From positions 107,969 through 171,968 of the forward strand of contig NZ_FWWU01000011.1 in NCBI RefSeq assembly GCF_900176165.1: DNA of 64,000 nucleotides, given 5' to 3'. Source of the stretch: Deinococcus hopiensis KR-140. GTDB taxonomy: Bacteria > Deinococcota > Deinococci > Deinococcales > Deinococcaceae. Below are positions 18,359 through 27,895 of this stretch, piece after piece; the stretch's first letter is position 1, and every line of letters begins with the position of its first letter. The position numbers and the translations under genes were made by a program. A model generated the notes under the pieces. It was given only the letters and a program-made list of their open reading frames with translations. It made no database searches and was not told the DNA's origin.

Positions 18359-19261
18359 TTACAGGGCCATGGCGCTCGGCAGCATGGCCTCGCCCCGAAA
18401 CACCGGCACGCAGTCACCACCAACGCTGGCGCAGATGCCCTCTGGTGTCTGCCAGGCGGTGGTCCGTAACAGGCTGGGGCGACCCATCTCAACTCCCTGG
18501 ATGATCTCCCAAGCGCCGCTCTTGGCACCCGAGAGGTGCAGCAAGAAGCCGGCCAGTGGCGTCGCTGCGCTGCCGGTCGCTGCATCCTCCCAGGTGCCAG
18601 AAAGGGGTGAGAACATCCGGGCGCGTAACCCCACTCCTTCCCGGCGGTAGAGGTAGAGCGAGAGCTTGCCACCGAGCGAGGGTATCGCCGCCACTGCTCG
18701 GCGGAAGGCGGCCAGGTCGGGTGAGGCGGCGGCCATCGCTGCCTCCGTCACCTCCAGCAGCAGGCGCGGGTTGCCACCATCCGCAGCGGTGGTCGGCGGA
18801 TGACTTGCAGTGATGATCCCGTCCGCCGCGATCCCAGCGCAGGCAGCCGCGAGGTCAAGCGGCAGCACGTCTCCGATGGCCAGAGGCTGCGGCGCGGTGA
18901 TGGTCGCGCCGGTGACTGCCCCGCCCACGCCGTGGTGGAGCCGCACCTCGACCAGTCCGGCGATTTCCTCAAAGCGGAGCAGGCCGCCCTGCGCCCGGTC
19001 AGCCAGCACAAAGCCCGTACCGACATTGGGATGCCCAGCGAAGGGCATCTCAGCAGTACGGTTGAAGATACGGACGTGGGCGGTATTCGCCGGACTTTTG
19101 GGTGGCAAGACGAAGGTGGTTTCAGACAGGTTGAGCTCAGCTGCCAGCGCCTGCATCTCGGTATCCGAGATGCCCTGCGCGTCAGGGAAGACCGCGAGCG
19201 GGTTACCACCGAATTGCCGGTCTGTAAAAACATCCACTGTGACGAAGTCGTAGCGGCGCAT
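18359..19261 (-). CDS. PhzF-family isomerase/epimerase
   Basis: 300 residues, normal for the family. It shows G-G-N-P-L-A-V-F near residue 18, the catalytic-type glutamate in L-S-E-T-T-F-V (residue 47), F-A-G-H-P-N-V-G-T-G near 75 and the C-terminal-domain signature E-D-A-A-T-G-S-A near 230. PhzF proteins are two-domain cytosolic enzymes of the diaminopimelate-epimerase fold; PhzF itself isomerises a phenazine precursor, but most relatives such as YddE have no known substrate. No phenazine genes lie nearby, so the product here is open. ATG 19261 is preferred over TTG 19264. It is transcribed alone. Confidence 0.85.
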   Translation of the reverse strand: MRRYDFVTVDVFTDRQFGGNPLAVFPDAQGISDTEMQALAAELNLSETTFVLPPKSPANTAHVRIFNRTAEMPFAGHPNVGTGFVLADRAQGGLLRFEEIAGLVEVRLHHGVGGAVTGATITAPQPLAIGDVLPLDLAAACAGIAADGIITASHPPTTAADGGNPRLLLEVTEAAMAAASPDLAAFRRAVAAIPSLGGKLSLYLYRREGVGLRARMFSPLSGTWEDAATGSAATPLAGFLLHLSGAKSGAWEIIQGVEMGRPSLLRTTAWQTPEGICASVGGDCVPVFRGEAMLPSAMAL

Positions 19262-19404
19262 CAAAGGGCAGCCAGTTCCACTGGGTTTATGGGGGTGGCA
19301 GAAAGGCCGGTGGGGGGCAAGAACATTGATGAAAGCATAGGGCCACCGGGCACGCTGGGGGCCGCATTCCCTGCCACGAAATCACCAGAGTTGGTCGAAA
19401 CCCC

Positions 19405-19582
19405 TTACGGGACGGATTTGCGCTGACGCGCTTCGCGCAAGACGAGCACGGCTTTAAGCAGGACGCCCCAAACGGTGCGAATGATGTTGAAGCCGTTGTG
19501 GGCTGCTCCACCGCCGAGATTGAGCACGTTGCCAAACAAGAGTGGCGCGAGCAGGCCACCGACAATGCGAGTCAGGAGGTAC
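19405..19582 (-). pseudogene. Small membrane protein gene split by IS3
   Basis: A minus-strand frame ending at 19405 reads Y-L-L-T-R-I-V-G-G-L-L-A-P-L-L-F-G-N-V-L-N and ends R-E-A-R-Q-R-K-S-V-P. It runs straight into the left end of the IS3 at 19583. On the far side, minus-strand bases about 21090 to 20966 encode A-G-I-L-L-L-G-F-L-C-L-I-L-R-S-L-N-H-F, a hydrophobic segment that fits the missing N-terminal part. So the IS most likely interrupts a small membrane-protein gene. The family is not recognised. Confidence 0.45.
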
Positions 19583-20965
19583 TGCTCCAGGAAATCCTTC
19601 CAAAATCACCGGCCCACTTGCGAGGGTTGGGCACACTGGAGGGACAGTATGGGCAAGCAACGGAAAACCTGGACAACCGACACGAAAGAGCAGATTGTTC
19701 TGGCCGTCCTCGGTGGGCAACTCAGCGTTGCTGAAGCGGCACAGCAGCACGGCGTCGACGAGAGCCTGATTCACGCCTGGAAAGCACAGTTCCTCGAGGC
19801 GGGCCGTGCCCGCCTCGCTGGAGATCGCCAGGAGGACCGGCACACGGAGCTGGAACGCGAGAACGAACGACTGAAGGTACTCGTCGGCGAAAAGGAGTCG
19901 GCCCTCCAGATCGCAAAAAAAGTGCGGGGTCTCTGAGTCCGGCTGAGCTCCTCGCCCTGTACGAGGAGTTTCACAGAGACATCCGCAGCTCAGCCTGTCC
20001 TGCTTCGCGCGCGGAGCAGGACATCCCTGCCTGGAAATTGCGGGACGCCCGACAACACGCCGCACAGCAGTCAGGGCGAGAAAAGAAGGAACAGGCCCGG
20101 CTGGAACGCGTTCGAGAGGTTGCTTTGCAGCACCCGACGTACGGCGATCGGCGACTTCACCAGGTCCTGGCCACAACACCAGTCCAGGAGCAGCCTGCTC
20201 CTGGGCACCTGGGGCTGCATACCATTCGGCTTGCTCTTGCCCAGTTGGATCTTCAGCCACCCTTGCCTTGCAAAACCCGGAAGAAAGCGCTCTCATACGG
20301 AACAATAATGATTTTCACTCATATGGTTATGAAAGTCATACCTATTGAAGTCTTCCTAGATGTGACCTGCGTCCTCATCACACATCCAGCCATATACGGG
20401 AATCACTTTAGTTCCGTATCAGCCGTCTATGAGACCTTGTGGCCTGCGAGCCGCCGGGTTCAGGTTGACGCCACGCGTTTCAGTCTGGGGGATGGGGTCT
20501 ACTGGGCGTATCTGGTCCTGGATGTGGAGACGCGGTGCCTGCTGCATCTCCACGTCCTCCGCAGCCTTTCTGAAAGCGGCGCGGTCTCCGCGCTGCAGGC
20601 GGGGCTCCAGGTCCTTCGCGACCTCGGCATTCAGGAGGACGTGCTGGTCATGACAGACGGTGGCTCGGATTTCACCTCAGCGGCCTTTCAGGACGCGTGT
20701 GAGCGGGTCGGCCAGTGGACTCGCGCGAGGGTCTCCCAAAAAGGAGGAATGGGAATCCTGGAGAGAACCAACCGCACCCTGAAGTACGAGTTCGTCTTCC
20801 GAGAAGAGTTCGGCTGTATGCAGGAATTGCGCCACGGAACCGTTCGGTTCCGGGACGGGTACAACCAGGTTCGGCTCCACTCAGCCTTAGGCCATGCCTG
20901 CCCCTGGGCCAAGCTGCTCGAAGCGCCAAAGTCTCGCAACGCCGCTTGAAGGGATTTCTGGAGCA
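19583..20965 (+). mobile_element. IS3-family element
   Basis: The ends carry imperfect inverted repeats TGCTCCAGGAAATCCTTCC (19583) and, inverted from 20965, TGCTCCAGAAATCCCTTCA, starting TG and ending CA as usual for IS3. Length is 1383 bp. A tac triplet flanks both sides with 1 nt uncertainty. Confidence 0.75.
19649..20949 (+). CDS. IS3 transposase OrfAB, -1 frameshift
   Basis: OrfA starts at ATG 19649 (K-Q-R-K-T-W-T-T-D-T-K-E-Q-I-V-L), with a helix-turn-helix (S-V-A-E-A-A-Q-Q-H-G-V-D-E) and a leucine-rich coiled coil, ending at 19936. A run of seven A (19915-19921) then G allows a -1 shift into OrfB, which continues S-L-S-P-A-E-L-L-A-L-Y to 20949. OrfB carries the rve/DDE integrase motifs: V-D-A-T-R-F near 20465, M-T-D-G-G-S-D-F near 20650, and I-L-E-R-T-N-R-T-L-K near 20758. 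A stretch near 20290-20410 (H-M-V-M-K-V-I-P-I-E-V-F) is AT-rich and unlike the family, so a small foreign patch may be present. Confidence 0.7.
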
Positions 20966-21122
20966 CTACCGGAGGGTGGTGACTGTGCCCTGCTGCTCAC
21001 CCGCTGGTGACCGAAGTGGTTGAGCGAGCGCAGGATCAAGCAGAGGAACCCCAACAGCAGGATGCCTGCACCAGCCTGTCAGGACAAAACCATCGGCTGA
21101 CAGCCAATCGACCTCGCCGCAC

Positions 21123-21134
21123 TAGCCTACGGGT
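21123..21134 (+). promoter_or_regulatory. Leaderless -10 box of the GDPD gene
   Basis: TAGCCT (21123-21128) lies 6 nt before ATG 21135, a leaderless arrangement. No clear -35 box. Confidence 0.55.
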
Positions 21135-21815
21135 ATGACCCCTTTGCTCCTGGGCCACCGAGGAACACCCCTACTCCATCGGGAGAACACAGTGCCCGGG
21201 TTTCAGGCCGCCATCGATCACGGTTTGGACGGCGTGGAATGGGATGTCCGTCCCCTCGGAGACGGAACTCTGGTGCTCCACCATGACCCACAGCTCACAG
21301 ATGGTCGCTGGCTCCGAGAACTGGAACAGACGGCGTTGCCAAAGTACGTTCCCACCCTGGAGGCCGGCCTGGCCTGGGCGGTGGAGACAGGAGCTTACGT
21401 CAATGTGGAACTCAAGGCAGAATGTGGGCGGCCCGGTCCCTGGGTCCTCCAGACACTGGACGCGATTCGGGTGCATGGCCTCACCGGGCAGGTCATCGTC
21501 AGCAGTTTCAGCCCCCTGATTCTCCGCACGTCGCTTGAACATGCGCCGTCCATTGAAAGGGGTCTGCTCATTCACCAGGCCTCCCGCTTGGGGCTGCGCC
21601 TGCCTGCGCTGATGCGTGCGGTGGACGCCACCGCCCTGCATCCACAGTCAAAGCTGGTGAGCCGTTCGCTGATAAACGCAGCGCATGCCCAGGGATGGCG
21701 TATCAATACCTGGACCGTCAATGACGCGGCGGAGGTTCAGCGTTTGGTGGCGTTAGGCATAGACGGCTTGATAGGCGACGTGCCCGATGTTCTGCTGATC
21801 GCCCGCTGCCCATAA
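21135..21815 (+). CDS. ugpQ: Glycerophosphodiester phosphodiesterase
   Basis: 226 residues, the length of cytosolic UgpQ-type enzymes. Motifs: L-G-H-R-G at residue 6, E-N-T near 18, V-E-W-D-V-R near 35, H-H-D-P near 49 and V-E-L-K near 95, the metal and catalytic residues of the GDPD TIM barrel. It hydrolyses glycerophosphodiesters to glycerol 3-phosphate and an alcohol. There is no signal peptide. The importer genes for a glycerol-phosphate-type substrate start 55 bp downstream, which supports the assignment. The N-terminus is fixed by the leaderless promoter. Confidence 0.9.
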   Translation: MTPLLLGHRGTPLLHRENTVPGFQAAIDHGLDGVEWDVRPLGDGTLVLHHDPQLTDGRWLRELEQTALPKYVPTLEAGLAWAVETGAYVNVELKAECGRPGPWVLQTLDAIRVHGLTGQVIVSSFSPLILRTSLEHAPSIERGLLIHQASRLGLRLPALMRAVDATALHPQSKLVSRSLINAAHAQGWRINTWTVNDAAEVQRLVALGIDGLIGDVPDVLLIARCP

Positions 21816-21857
21816 TCCCGCCCCGCCTCACTTGACAAAGCGCTGATGAGAAGCACC

Positions 21858-21870
21858 TACGTTAAAGAAC
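21858..21870 (+). promoter_or_regulatory. Leaderless -10 box of the binding-protein gene
   Basis: TACGTT (21858-21863) lies 7 nt before GTG 21871. A TTGACA occurs at 21832 but its 20-nt spacing is too long for a standard sigma-70 promoter. Confidence 0.5.
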
Positions 21871-23154
21871 GTGAAAGCTTTTTTGATGACGCTGTTCCTG
21901 GCAGGAACGGCTACAGCGCAGACCACCGTTGAATTCTGGCACTCTTTCGGAGATGCCAAGCGCTCGGGCTGGATACAGGCGCGAGCAGAAGAATATAACA
22001 GGGCCCATCCTAATGTTAAAGTTGTGCCTTCATACAAGGGAAGCTACAATGATAGTCTCCAGGCGACCATTTTAGCCGCCCGCCAGAACAAAGCGCCTGC
22101 ACTGGTGCAGATCTTTGAAGTGGGAAGTCAGCTGGCACTCGACAGCGGAGTATTTCAACCAATCAGTAGTGTTAAGAATGTAGACTTCTCAGATTACATA
22201 AAGCCGGTAATTAACTATTATACCATCGGAGGGAAAGTGAACAGCTTGCCTTTCAATTCAAGCAGTCCAGTATTGTATTTCAACCAGGACTTGATGAAGA
22301 AGGCGGGTTTGAACCCCAAGACGCCTCCTACGACGTTCGGTGCGTTGCTCAAGGCCTGTCAGAAGATTGAGGCGGCCAAGCTGGGCGTAACCTGCTTCGG
22401 CATGAGCCTGAACGGCTGGTTTGTCGAGCAGTGGATGGCGCAGCAGGGGGCCACACTGCTGAACAACGGCAACGGGCGCAGTAGCCGCGCCACAGCGACC
22501 AATCTGAACAGTGTTGCCGCGAAAAACATCTTTTCCTTCTTCAAGACGCTTCAGGACAACAAGGCCTTTACCTACACGGGCAAGCTCGAAGACTGGGACG
22601 GCAGCGACGCCATCTTTACCAACCAGAAAACGGTCTTCCACATCACCTCGACCGCCGATATCGGCAACATCCGCGACGCGGCGCAAAAAAGCGGCTTTAC
22701 CCTCGGGGTGGGCGTGCTGCCCATCGCAAACGGTACCAAGCGGAGCGGCGTCGTGATCGGTGGAGCCAGCCTGTGGATTTCCAAGGGTGTTGGTCGGGCG
22801 CAGGCCGAGGGAGCGCTGGACTTCGCGCTTTACATGACCAATACCAAGAACATGGCGGACTGGCACAAGTTGACCGGGTACTACCCTGTGCGTCAGAGCA
22901 GCATCGAACTGCTTCGCAAACAGGGCTGGTTTACCCAGACGCCCCTGCAACTCGTCGCGTTTAACCAGCTGACCCGCACGGTGCCCAGCCCGGCCACGGC
23001 GGGCGGCCTCAACGGGACGGCCATCCAGACACGCAAGATTATCGAAGAGGGTCTTCAGAAGGTTCTGGCGGGCCAGAGCGTCGACGCCGCCCTGCAAGAA
23101 ACCAAGGCCCGGGCCGACGCGGCCCTGAGCGAATACAACGCCAACTTCAAGTAA
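21871..23154 (+). CDS. ugpB: ABC importer solute-binding protein, UgpB-like
   Basis: 427 residues. Signal peptide M-K-A-F-L-M-T-L-F-L-A-G-T-A-T-A-Q. The mature protein begins V-E-F-W-H-S-F, and shows V-K-V-V-P-S-Y-K-G-S-Y near 50, N-S-S-S-P-V-L-Y-F-N near 128 and G-G-A-S-L-W-I near 293, the family-1 extracellular binding-protein pattern seen in UgpB (sn-glycerol 3-phosphate or glycerophosphocholine). It is periplasmic or surface-held and delivers substrate to the permeases encoded next. The start is GTG with its own promoter. The first part (21870-22270) is AT-richer than the rest, which is unusual for this gene set. Confidence 0.85.
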   Translation: MKAFLMTLFLAGTATAQTTVEFWHSFGDAKRSGWIQARAEEYNRAHPNVKVVPSYKGSYNDSLQATILAARQNKAPALVQIFEVGSQLALDSGVFQPISSVKNVDFSDYIKPVINYYTIGGKVNSLPFNSSSPVLYFNQDLMKKAGLNPKTPPTTFGALLKACQKIEAAKLGVTCFGMSLNGWFVEQWMAQQGATLLNNGNGRSSRATATNLNSVAAKNIFSFFKTLQDNKAFTYTGKLEDWDGSDAIFTNQKTVFHITSTADIGNIRDAAQKSGFTLGVGVLPIANGTKRSGVVIGGASLWISKGVGRAQAEGALDFALYMTNTKNMADWHKLTGYYPVRQSSIELLRKQGWFTQTPLQLVAFNQLTRTVPSPATAGGLNGTAIQTRKIIEEGLQKVLAGQSVDAALQETKARADAALSEYNANFK

Positions 23155-23190
23155 TCCTGGCGGCGCGTTCTGCCTCCCGCCAACTCCTCC

Positions 23191-23228
23191 GGCCCGCATT
23201 CCCCAACCCGGGGAGGCGGGCCTTCCTT
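23191..23228 (+). terminator. Intercistronic stem-loop
   Basis: GGCCCGC (23191) pairs with GCGGGCC (ending 23222), with an inner CCCC/GGGG pair, followed by ttcctt. It sits between the binding-protein and permease genes, where partial termination commonly lowers permease expression. Confidence 0.6.
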
Positions 23229-23260
23229 GCCATCCGTACATCACCACAAGGACGTCCCAC

Positions 23261-24193
23261 ATGCTTAAGCCCGACCGCACCCGCGCCGCCGCCGAGGAAC
23301 GCGCCGTCTTTCAGGGACGGGCGTTGCCCTGGGCCTTTTTGCTGCCCAGCCTGCTCATCCTGGCGGGCTTTATTTACCTTCCGGCTGTGCAAACGCTGCG
23401 GCTGGCGGCCTACCGTGCCAACGTCATTCTGGGTACCGAGCAGTTTGTGGGCCTGGGCAATCTGGCCAACCTCCTGTTGAGCCCAGCGTACCGTCAGGTG
23501 GCGCTTCAGACGCTGGTGTTTACGGTGTTGACCGTCGGGCTGGGGCTGCTGAGCGCCCTGGGTCTGGCCTGGCTGGCGAGCCGTCCGGTGCGCGGCGCGC
23601 CGGTCTACCGGCTCCTGCTGATCTATCCCTACGCCCTCAGTCCAGCCATCGCCGGAACCCTGTGGCTGTTTCTCTTCAATCCCGAGATCGGCGTGGTCAA
23701 TCAACTGCTGGGCGCCCTGTTTGACGTACGCCCCCGCTGGTTGGACACCCCCGTGCTCGCGTTTGGCCTGGTGACGCTCGCGGCCATCTGGAAGGGGCTG
23801 GCCTACAACATCGTGTTCTACTTGGCGAGCATCCAGAACCTGCCGGGCGACGTGCTGGAAGCGGCGGAAATCGACGGGGCTTGCGCAAGGCAGGTGTTCT
23901 GGAAGGTCGTTTGTCCCCTTCTGACGCCAATCACATTTTTCCTGGTGCTGACCAACATCGTCTCTGCCCTGTTCGACTCGTTTGCACTGACCGACATCCT
24001 GACCAAGGGTGGACCCTACATCGGCCACGCTGGAATCACGACCTTTCTGGTGTATCAGCTCTATCAAGACGGCTTTGTGAACTTCAAGACCGGGGCGGCT
24101 GCGGCGCAGGCGGCCCTGATGCTGGCGCTGGTGGCTTTCGTCACCTGGATGCAGTTCCGGTTGGGAGAGCGGCGGGTGCATTACGGTGCTTAA
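23261..24193 (+). CDS. ugpA: ABC importer permease, UgpA-like
   Basis: 310 residues with six predicted membrane segments and the cytoplasmic EAA loop E-A-A-E-I-D-G-A near residue 208, which contacts the ATPase. The L-L-P-S-L-L-I-L-A-G-F-I-Y start of TM1 is typical of MalF/UgpA-type permeases. It pairs with the next gene product as a heterodimeric pore. The next gene overlaps it by 8 bp, indicating translational coupling. No ATPase (UgpC/MsmK-like) gene is in the window, so a shared ATPase encoded elsewhere is likely. Confidence 0.9.
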   Translation: MLKPDRTRAAAEERAVFQGRALPWAFLLPSLLILAGFIYLPAVQTLRLAAYRANVILGTEQFVGLGNLANLLLSPAYRQVALQTLVFTVLTVGLGLLSALGLAWLASRPVRGAPVYRLLLIYPYALSPAIAGTLWLFLFNPEIGVVNQLLGALFDVRPRWLDTPVLAFGLVTLAAIWKGLAYNIVFYLASIQNLPGDVLEAAEIDGACARQVFWKVVCPLLTPITFFLVLTNIVSALFDSFALTDILTKGGPYIGHAGITTFLVYQLYQDGFVNFKTGAAAAQAALMLALVAFVTWMQFRLGERRVHYGA

Positions 24194-25013
24194 GGGCCGG
24201 CACCATCAGCAGGTGTGGATCACCCACCTGATTCTCAACCTGGCCGTGCTGCTGATCAGCGCGCCACTCCTGTTCGCGCTGATCAAAGCCACCCAGGTGT
24301 CGAGCGACGTGTTGAGCGCGCGGTTGTGGCCTGGTGGGGCATTCGTTCACAACCTCTCGGGCATCTGGAGAGAAGCGCACCTCGGGCATTTCATGCTCAA
24401 CAGCCTGTTGGTGGCCGTGTGCGTGACGCTCGGCAAGACTGTGCTGTCCCTGCTCGCCGCACTCGCGTTCGTCTACTTCCGTTTTCCACTCAAGGGTGTC
24501 GCCTTTACGCTGGTGCTGCTGTCGCTGATGCTGCCGACCGAGGTCTTGATCATCGCCTTGTTCGACTTTGTCAGCCGAGACCTGAAGTGGGCCGACACCT
24601 ACGCCGCCATCATCGTGCCCTTTCTGGCAAGCGCTACAGGCACCTTTCTCTTTCGTCAGCACTTTCTGAATATTCCGACCAGCCTCGCCGACGCCGCACG
24701 CATCGATGGCTGCGGCCCACTGCTATACCTCACGCGAATATTGGTGCCAATGAGTTGGAACACCATCGGCGCGCTCGGGGTAATTCAGTTCGTGTATGCC
24801 TGGGACCAGTACATTTGGCCGCTGGTAATCTTACAGCAAGACGACAAACAGGTCGTGCAGGTGGGGCTGCGCCGCTTGATCGAGGTGGGCGGCCAGACGG
24901 ACTGGGGAGCCGTCATGGCCGGAGCCATCGTCACGATGCTTCCCCCGCTGGTGGTTTTTACCGCTCTGCAGAAGCAGTTCAGCCGAGGCTTTGCCTTGAC
25001 GGAGGACAAGTGA
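24186..25013 (+). CDS. ugpE: ABC importer permease, UgpE-like
   Basis: 275 residues, six membrane segments. EAA loop D-A-A-R-I-D-G-C near residue 168. N-terminal pattern L-I-S-A-P-L-L-F-A-L-I-K-A-T and the F-V-Y-A-W-D-Q-Y-I-W-P-L segment near 203 are those of MalG/UgpE-type permeases. GTG 24186 overlaps the end of ugpA. It ends in A-L-T-E-D-K. A stem-loop formed by aggacaa (25003) and ttgtcct (25019) spans the stop codon and may stabilise or end the message. Confidence 0.9.
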   Translation: MLKGRHHQQVWITHLILNLAVLLISAPLLFALIKATQVSSDVLSARLWPGGAFVHNLSGIWREAHLGHFMLNSLLVAVCVTLGKTVLSLLAALAFVYFRFPLKGVAFTLVLLSLMLPTEVLIIALFDFVSRDLKWADTYAAIIVPFLASATGTFLFRQHFLNIPTSLADAARIDGCGPLLYLTRILVPMSWNTIGALGVIQFVYAWDQYIWPLVILQQDDKQVVQVGLRRLIEVGGQTDWGAVMAGAIVTMLPPLVVFTALQKQFSRGFALTEDK

Positions 25014-25231
25014 GGTCGTTGTCCTGAAGCCTTGCCAGCATGAACGTTAGAGTCAGTGTGGTTTGGCTCATCTCCATCCGGGGCATGACGGTGACCGAGC
25101 CGGTGCCCCTGTTGGGGAAGGTTTGGTGAAGCGGCGTTGAGCCAAGTTGGGAACATCCTTTGAAACGGCGCAAGCCGCTTTCAAACGTTCCGTCTCCACT
25201 CCGCTGCCCCCCCCATCATGCTGAGGGGGCG

Positions 25232-25735
25232 ATGATGACCTTACCTCCATCTGCGACCCGGAGAGGACATGACGCCACACCGTGTGCGCTCGATTTCGCT
25301 CAGATCCTGTATATCCGGCAGGAGGCGCGGCACCGGGCGCAGACGTATCTGGAGGAATTACAAACGCACCTTCAAGAGGTCTTGGAGCAGCGGGGGTACC
25401 GGGATGTACGCGTCCAGCAGCCGGATGCCCCCCTTTCCACGCAGGACGTGGCCAGCATGTCGTCGCTGCAGATCCGGATGAAGCTGCCGCTTGAGGGGCT
25501 CGAAAGCCCAGAGTTCGAGGTGCACCTCCCCCTGACGGTGACCTACGGAGGGAAACTGGTGGTGCAGGGCGCACAGGTGAACAATTTCACCGTTCCCGAA
25601 CCCTTCACCCATCCTCTGGGCACCGACATAGCGGAGGTGGCCGAGATGCTCGTGCAGGGCTTTTCCGAGCGGTACATGGAATATCTCCTGCAATCTGCAG
25701 GACGTGCGCCCCTCCCTGCGCTTCAGAACGCCTAA
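25232..25735 (+). CDS. Hypothetical protein
   Basis: 167 residues from ATG 25232, preceded by agggggc. A helical first half (F-A-Q-I-L-Y-I-R-Q-E-A-R-H-R-A-Q-T-Y-L) with coiled-coil character is followed by strands (L-Q-I-R-M-K-L-P-L, F-E-V-H-L-P-L-T-V-T-Y). No signal peptide, membrane segment or known motif. The frame is open further upstream to 25160 but has no better start. It may belong to a genus-restricted family. Confidence 0.5.
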   Translation: MMTLPPSATRRGHDATPCALDFAQILYIRQEARHRAQTYLEELQTHLQEVLEQRGYRDVRVQQPDAPLSTQDVASMSSLQIRMKLPLEGLESPEFEVHLPLTVTYGGKLVVQGAQVNNFTVPEPFTHPLGTDIAEVAEMLVQGFSERYMEYLLQSAGRAPLPALQNA

Positions 25736-26433
25736 TACAGTTTCCGGATCACCCGTTCCGTCCCTTCCGCTCCGGTGTTTCCACGCTTCTCCGTCACCGT
25801 TTTTCCTGCTCGCACCGCCTGGGTTCACCAGTTGTCTCATCACGGATGGACCGGAATCCTTATAAGGCAAGAAGGCCCAAGGACAGACCCGCAGGATGAG
25901 GAAGGGACAACCGCGCAGAACGGTTGCCGCACAGGACAGCAGCGTTGGAGGCAACAGCGGCGCGCAGCCGACGGACGAAAGACGAAAGCGGCGGGGGCGT
26001 TGGTTGGGCCGCCGCCGGAGGGCAAGCGGGCCATGAGCCAAGCGGAAGCACCCGGACGGCGGAAACAGCCCGGAATCACAAGGCCGTGTCTGAACGTGTG
26101 CACCCAGTTGAGGGACGCCTGAGCGAGGGTGGTGCAGAAGGGACAGGGGATGACGTCGCTGTGGGCCGTGCGGTGGATACCAAAGGCGACGACAAAGCTG
26201 ACGCTGTGGTCGAGGCCCATGGGGACGCGCAGCCCGTGTCACCGCATTTGGTTTCGCTCGCCTCGGCGAAGCCGTGAAATTCCAAGGGGAGGAGGAAACG
26301 CTGAGGTCCCCGCACTTTAAGCGGCGGGCCATACGGCCCGCCGCCTTCGTTGTTTCACAGGCTTTGGCTTGCCGTACGGCCCGTTGTCCGTTCCTTAGCT
26401 TCAACTCCGCCTTCAAGGCCGTTTCACCACGAG
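25736..26433. other. Gene-poor stretch
   Basis: Only short frames with poor codon use. Neither strand shows a recognisable domain. It ends in a dispersed repeat next to an IS remnant. Confidence 0.4.
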
Positions 26434-26514
26434 TATTTGTCCCCAATGCACATTCAAGTTCGCTCGCCGTACTCGGTCAAAAGGAAGTCCACACTTTAAC
26501 CCACGCTCTAGTGG
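26434..26514 (+). repeat. Dispersed repeat, copy 2 (inner part)
   Basis: Matches the inner section of the repeat at 18172: tgcacattcaagttcgctcg, then actcggtcaaaaggaagtcc, then cactttaacc. It abuts the end of an IS630-type remnant at 26513. Confidence 0.75.
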
Positions 26515-27618
26515 TCTGATGGGGAGGTTTCCTGGGTGTTTTGCAGGGGAAGCTGGCCCTCACAAAAGCGCTTGACGCTTTGAAGAATGTCACCGCCAGA
26601 CCTGGTCCATACGGAAGATGTCGGGTGCTCGCTGTTCTGGGCGACGAAGGCCTCAGTTGCTCGTTCGGGTTCGCCTTTCGATTTGAAGTGTCCCCGTCTG
26701 AGCCGCAAGCGGCTCAGTAACGAGAACCAGGACTCCACGAGATTGAGCCAGGAACCGCCCGTGGGCGTGAAATGGAAGTGAAAGTGGGGATGGGCAAGCA
26801 CCCGGTCCTGCATCACTTTGGCCTTGTGTGACGTCATCGTCGAGAATGACGTGAACCTCGCCGAGTACCGACGACATCGGGAAAGTTCCTGAACTGGGGT
26901 GCACGGTGTCTGCCAGAGCGCTGCGCAATGACCGTTCCAACTTTGGCACCTGGCCCAGCAATCAAGGTTGTGGTGCCATGACGGACAGAGTCGTGCCCCG
27001 TCCGCTCCTCTTGCCCAGGACGCATTGGGAACGTCAGACTTGCCCGCTCTCTGGGGCTTCTCGTCCACACACCGCACGGCCGGGTCGGGTGGCGCCGACC
27101 ATGTCCCGCACGTTCTCGATCAGCAGCGGATCTTTTGACGGCTTGAACGAAGACACAGGTGAGGACGGCGCCCAAACGCTTTCCAGATCCGGAACACCGC
27201 ATTTTGCGTCCGTCCCCTGTATTTCGCCATGCTCCGCGTACTCCAGTGTGTGGCGTTCTCCGGGAGCGTGTCCAGCGTGAGTCGGACCACCCGCCCGACG
27301 TCTGCGTCTCCTCTGGTCCGAGGGGCACCACGCTTCGGTGCATCTGGAAGACCGGCGCGTCGGTCCTGCGCGGACCTCTTGCGCCGCATCCCTGCCGTGT
27401 CATCACACAGCTCCACCACTGCACCGGTCTCACCCAGGGTGGCCGCCGGTTTCTCCGCACTCAGCAGGACGACTTTCGCTCGCGTCGCAAGGCCCCGCGC
27501 CCATTCGCTGAGCTGCCGCCGCCCTCTGTCCGTGAGGGCAGGGACTGGCGATGAAGGGCCACGATGCGTCGTCCACCTCCGCCGACTCCTATTTCCAACT
27601 TACTTCTCTACCGGACCA
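26513..27618 (-). pseudogene. Degenerate IS630-type element and transposase
   Basis: Coding sense on the minus strand runs from about 27500 (R-A-K-V-V-L-L-S-A-E) through L-P-E-N-A-T-H-W-S-T-R-S-M-A near 27260, V-D-E-K-P-Q near 27065, H-V-I-L-D-D-D near 26850 and P-T-G-G-S-W-L-N-L-V-E-S-W-F near 26745, i.e. helix-turn-helix and DDE regions in order but in three frames. The right end (ccggtagagaagtaagttgg on the minus strand near 27615) recurs at 54592 and, diverged, at 51795. Not functional. Confidence 0.75.
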
Positions 27619-27619
27619 C
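27532..27619. repeat. 88-bp repeat shared with 54505-54592
   Basis: The two stretches have about two mismatches in 88 bases. Both are 5' ends of IS630-type transposase genes on the minus strand, so they mark two copies of the same element. Confidence 0.8.
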
Positions 27620-27895
27620 CAGATCAGCATCTACCTCAGAAAGCCAGGTAAAGCGCTTGAGTGAGGAGGAACTCAACGTGGAGATTCCGAAGCACTGGCC
27701 CTTGCGTGGGTCTTGGCCGCTGGTCCTCCACACCATCAACACGGACCTTCGACCCGGAGCATGTGTCGTCCAGAGACCGGATGATAGGCGTGTCTGAACC
27801 AGGCCACGCGGCCTTGAGGTGCGGCCGTTTGCAGGGCCGCCCACGCGTCATGGCCCTGCCCCGCCTGGCACTCGCGGCGCAGGGACGTTTGCGAT

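Noticed and set aside
21832..21837. TTGACA as -35 box for ugpB
   Set aside because: Spacing of 20 nt to TACGTT is too long; the -10 with leaderless start is the firmer signal.
22258..24181. Minus-strand frames opposite ugpB and ugpA
   Set aside because: No domain sense; the plus genes are clear transporter components.
25014..25231. Possible IS4 fragment after ugpE
   Set aside because: Open frames on the minus strand gave no transposase motif; left as intergenic.
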